The notes below the pieces were generated by a model. It made no database searches. It was not told the origin of the DNA and worked only from the letters and a program-made list of their open reading frames with translations. Below, piece after piece: positions 63,501 through 64,000 of a DNA stretch of 64,000 nt. The stretch lies in assembly GCA_030533445.1 (NCBI GenBank), contig CM060075.1:34837196-34901195 (forward strand), given 5' to 3'. The stretch comes from Cyprinodon diabolis. Its lineage: Eukaryota > Chordata > Actinopteri > Cyprinodontiformes > Cyprinodontidae. Made by a program: the position numbers and the translations under genes. The number at the start of each line of letters is the position of its first letter. Position 1 is the stretch's first letter.

Positions 63501-64000
63501 AATAAAAACATTCATTTTTAATTAGGCCTTAAATTGCGTAAAGCTATTCTGGGAAACTATGATTAAGTTAACTAAGTGGCAAGAGAAAAGATGACTACTT
63601 AAGTATTAATTAAAGGAATTGAGGCTGGGGGCAGCAGGCGTCTGTGTGACGTTTGACCTCTGCTCCTTACTTGTCTCTTCCTCATCTGATTATTAGCACC
63701 TCACGCTTTAAATCTCTGAAGCTCCCACACTTCTGCACATTGGTAGCTCTCCTACTAAAAAAGGAAAAGAAAAAAAAGAACCATGCAACTCTAAATATGT
63801 TCTTTATTTTTTCCTCCCATCCTGCCAGGATTAGTCCAGAAGGTCGACCAGCGCCTCCCGGTGGCAAATGAGTACCTCCTTTTATCAGGCGGGGCCCGAG
63901 AAGGCGTCCTGGACCTTAACCCGGAGGACCTGGGGGAGTACGCCAAAGGGGCCGACTTCGACTTGGATTTCACCCTCCTGGTTCCCGCGTTGAAGCTTCA
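48370..64000 (+). CDS. tmem102: MAB21-type nucleotidyltransferase-fold protein (tmem102/mb21d2 family), 5' part, runs off the window
   Basis: Exons 48370-48571 and 63829-64000 join in phase 1 to give 124 complete residues, and the gene continues beyond the window. The family has the cGAS/MAB21 nucleotidyltransferase fold. Seen here: a DFRSGA block (23-28), the block LEVHTAKDFIFNML (54-67) across the splice site, VANEYLLLSGG (79-89) with a GG pair, and the acidic DxD pair D112/D114 in FDLDFTLLVPALKL. Residue by residue it reads closest to MB21D2. However, the locus next to tmem256 and the apparent non-coding first exon (coding starts 10 bp after a polypyrimidine-AG acceptor) match TMEM102, whose mammalian form I recall as more diverged. 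TMEM102/CBAP is linked to cytokine-receptor apoptosis signalling in mammals; the function in fish is not shown. The symbol rests on position and is less certain than the family. Confidence 0.85.
48774..49455. mobile_element. hAT-like MITE, 682 bp, with perfect 8 bp target-site duplication
   Basis: The ends TAGGGATGCACGATAT and ATATCGTGCATCACTA are inverted repeats (15/16). The flanks are identical, ATTTTTTC at 48766-48773 and 49456-49463, the 8 bp duplication expected of hAT transposition. Subterminal DNA at both ends is full of CCGATA/TATCGG words. The interior has a second inverted repeat (48991-49008 with 49084-49101, one mismatch) enclosing three copies of a CTCGTGA-like motif. No transposase frame is present, so it is non-autonomous. 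Confidence 0.9.
49769..50755 (-). repeat. Possible LTR-like segment in the long intron
   Basis: It begins TGTCAGGACTGGCC with - strand AATAAATA near 49,850, then a CpG-richer stretch at 50,290-50,720 that contrasts with the AT-rich intron. The right end is not defined. Confidence 0.3.
50760..50835 (-). pseudogene. Short LINE ORF2 C-terminal fragment, same family as 28.5 kb
   Basis: The - strand reads ELVESSFTDRLLAPRC then YHRSL and a stop, aligning with ELEISFSDRLLHPKC and YHRSF of the tmem256 intron copy. Confidence 0.65.
51190..51535 (-). repeat. Well-preserved tRNA-derived SINE-like repeat
   Basis: Read on the - strand it has GGTAGCACTGCTGCCTTG, the box-B-like GGTTCCGGGTTCGATTCC, CATGGAGTTTGCATGTG, GCCCTGCGATGGACTGG and a tail ATTAATGGATGGATG. 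It lies in the long intron of the MAB21-type gene. Confidence 0.75.
51536..54109. other. Gene-free part of the long intron
   Basis: No exon signal. 52,955-53,045 is locally GC-rich (CTTCTCGCCGCCGTGCC). Confidence 0.45.
54110..54390. repeat. Unclassified repeat fragment
   Basis: CTGCCACCACCATGCTTGAC and neighbouring words resemble a widespread non-coding fish DNA-transposon family. Confidence 0.35.
54361..54894 (-). other. Unrecognised 177-codon open stretch
   Basis: A - strand frame of ordinary composition (not low complexity), relatively CpG-rich. It contains RTIKAVSVNQKVLKILGYC and HRFGPDRGLPINDPF. I recognise no domain. It starts inside the long intron, has no visible splice partners and overlaps a repeat at its 3' end. 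It is more likely repeat-derived than a host gene. Confidence 0.2.
54895..57034. other. Gene-free part of the long intron
   Basis: Nothing definable. 55,900-56,250 has balanced composition and could be conserved non-coding DNA. Confidence 0.4.
57035..57215 (+). repeat. tRNA-derived SINE fragment (second family)
   Basis: GGTTGTGAGTTTGATCCCCC resembles a box B. It is followed by CCTGAGCAAGACCCTTAACC and a tail with GTGACAGTGGAATGACAATAAAG, a combination common in teleost SINEs. Confidence 0.6.
57216..63828. other. Gene-free part of the long intron up to coding exon 2
   Basis: No exon or clear repeat was recognised. A short GT run lies at 59,699-59,719 and a CpG-richer patch at 61,480-61,650. 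Confidence 0.45.
63829..64000 (+). CDS. tmem102: tmem102/mb21d2-like second coding exon, 5' part
   Basis: The acceptor is CATCCTGCCAG|GATTAG. The frame continues phase 1 from the previous exon and stays open to the window edge. It carries the GG pair (residues 88-89) and the DxD pair (112, 114). In MB21D2 the rest of the protein lies in this one large exon, so the missing part probably follows directly. Confidence 0.93.

Larger units (their letters stand above)
48572..63828 (+). other. 15.3 kb intron of the MAB21-type gene
   Basis: GT at 48572 and AG at 63827-63828. It contains a hAT MITE, an LTR-like segment, a LINE fragment, a SINE, a short SINE tail and unclassified repeats (listed separately). 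No other exon is supportable. Confidence 0.85.

Overview
This is vertebrate nuclear DNA, most likely from a teleost (probably percomorph) fish. The evidence is spliced genes with GT-AG introns, long AT-rich non-coding stretches, abundant microsatellites, and repeat families typical of teleosts (hAT and Harbinger-like elements, Gypsy relics, L2/CR1/Rex1-type LINE relics, tRNA-derived SINEs). There is no bacterial-style gene organisation and no CRISPR array. Nearly every open frame in the window is chance, low complexity or transposon debris.

Two host genes are supported, both on the + strand. The first is a complete four-exon tmem256 (coding 24,725-30,372; 114 residues). The second is the 5' part of a MAB21-type nucleotidyltransferase-fold gene. 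Its first coding exon is 48,370-48,571, a 15.3 kb intron follows, and the second coding exon starts at 63,829 and runs off the window. Its protein resembles MB21D2, but its position next to tmem256 and its probable non-coding first exon fit tmem102 (human TMEM256 and TMEM102 are close neighbours on 17p13.1). A CpG-rich stretch at about 44,350-44,760 is its likely promoter and 5' UTR exon.

Layout. 1-24 kb is gene-poor and repeat-rich: LTR-like repeats, a broken Gypsy integrase region (about 5.1-6.0 kb), a 1,254 bp hAT element with a perfect 8 bp target duplication (6,143-7,396), SINE copies, a perfect 42 bp palindrome (19,838-19,879) and a 1.9 kb C-rich strand-asymmetric block (20.3-22.2 kb). 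23.9-30.4 kb holds a transposon-ORF relic head to head with tmem256, then tmem256 itself. 30.4-44.2 kb is intergenic, with MITEs, LINE relics, a (TATC)52 microsatellite, a degenerate 31 bp minisatellite, and a nested pair of hAT-like elements ending about 200 bp before the promoter of the second gene. 44.3-64 kb is that gene, with a palindromic hAT MITE, a SINE and other repeats in its long intron.

No multi-gene system was found. The most informative points are the MB21D2/TMEM102 identity question, the dated nested insertions with exact target-site duplications, two large near-perfect palindromes, and an inverted repeat of homeodomain-type sites around an RFX-like X-box in the putative first intron of the second gene.
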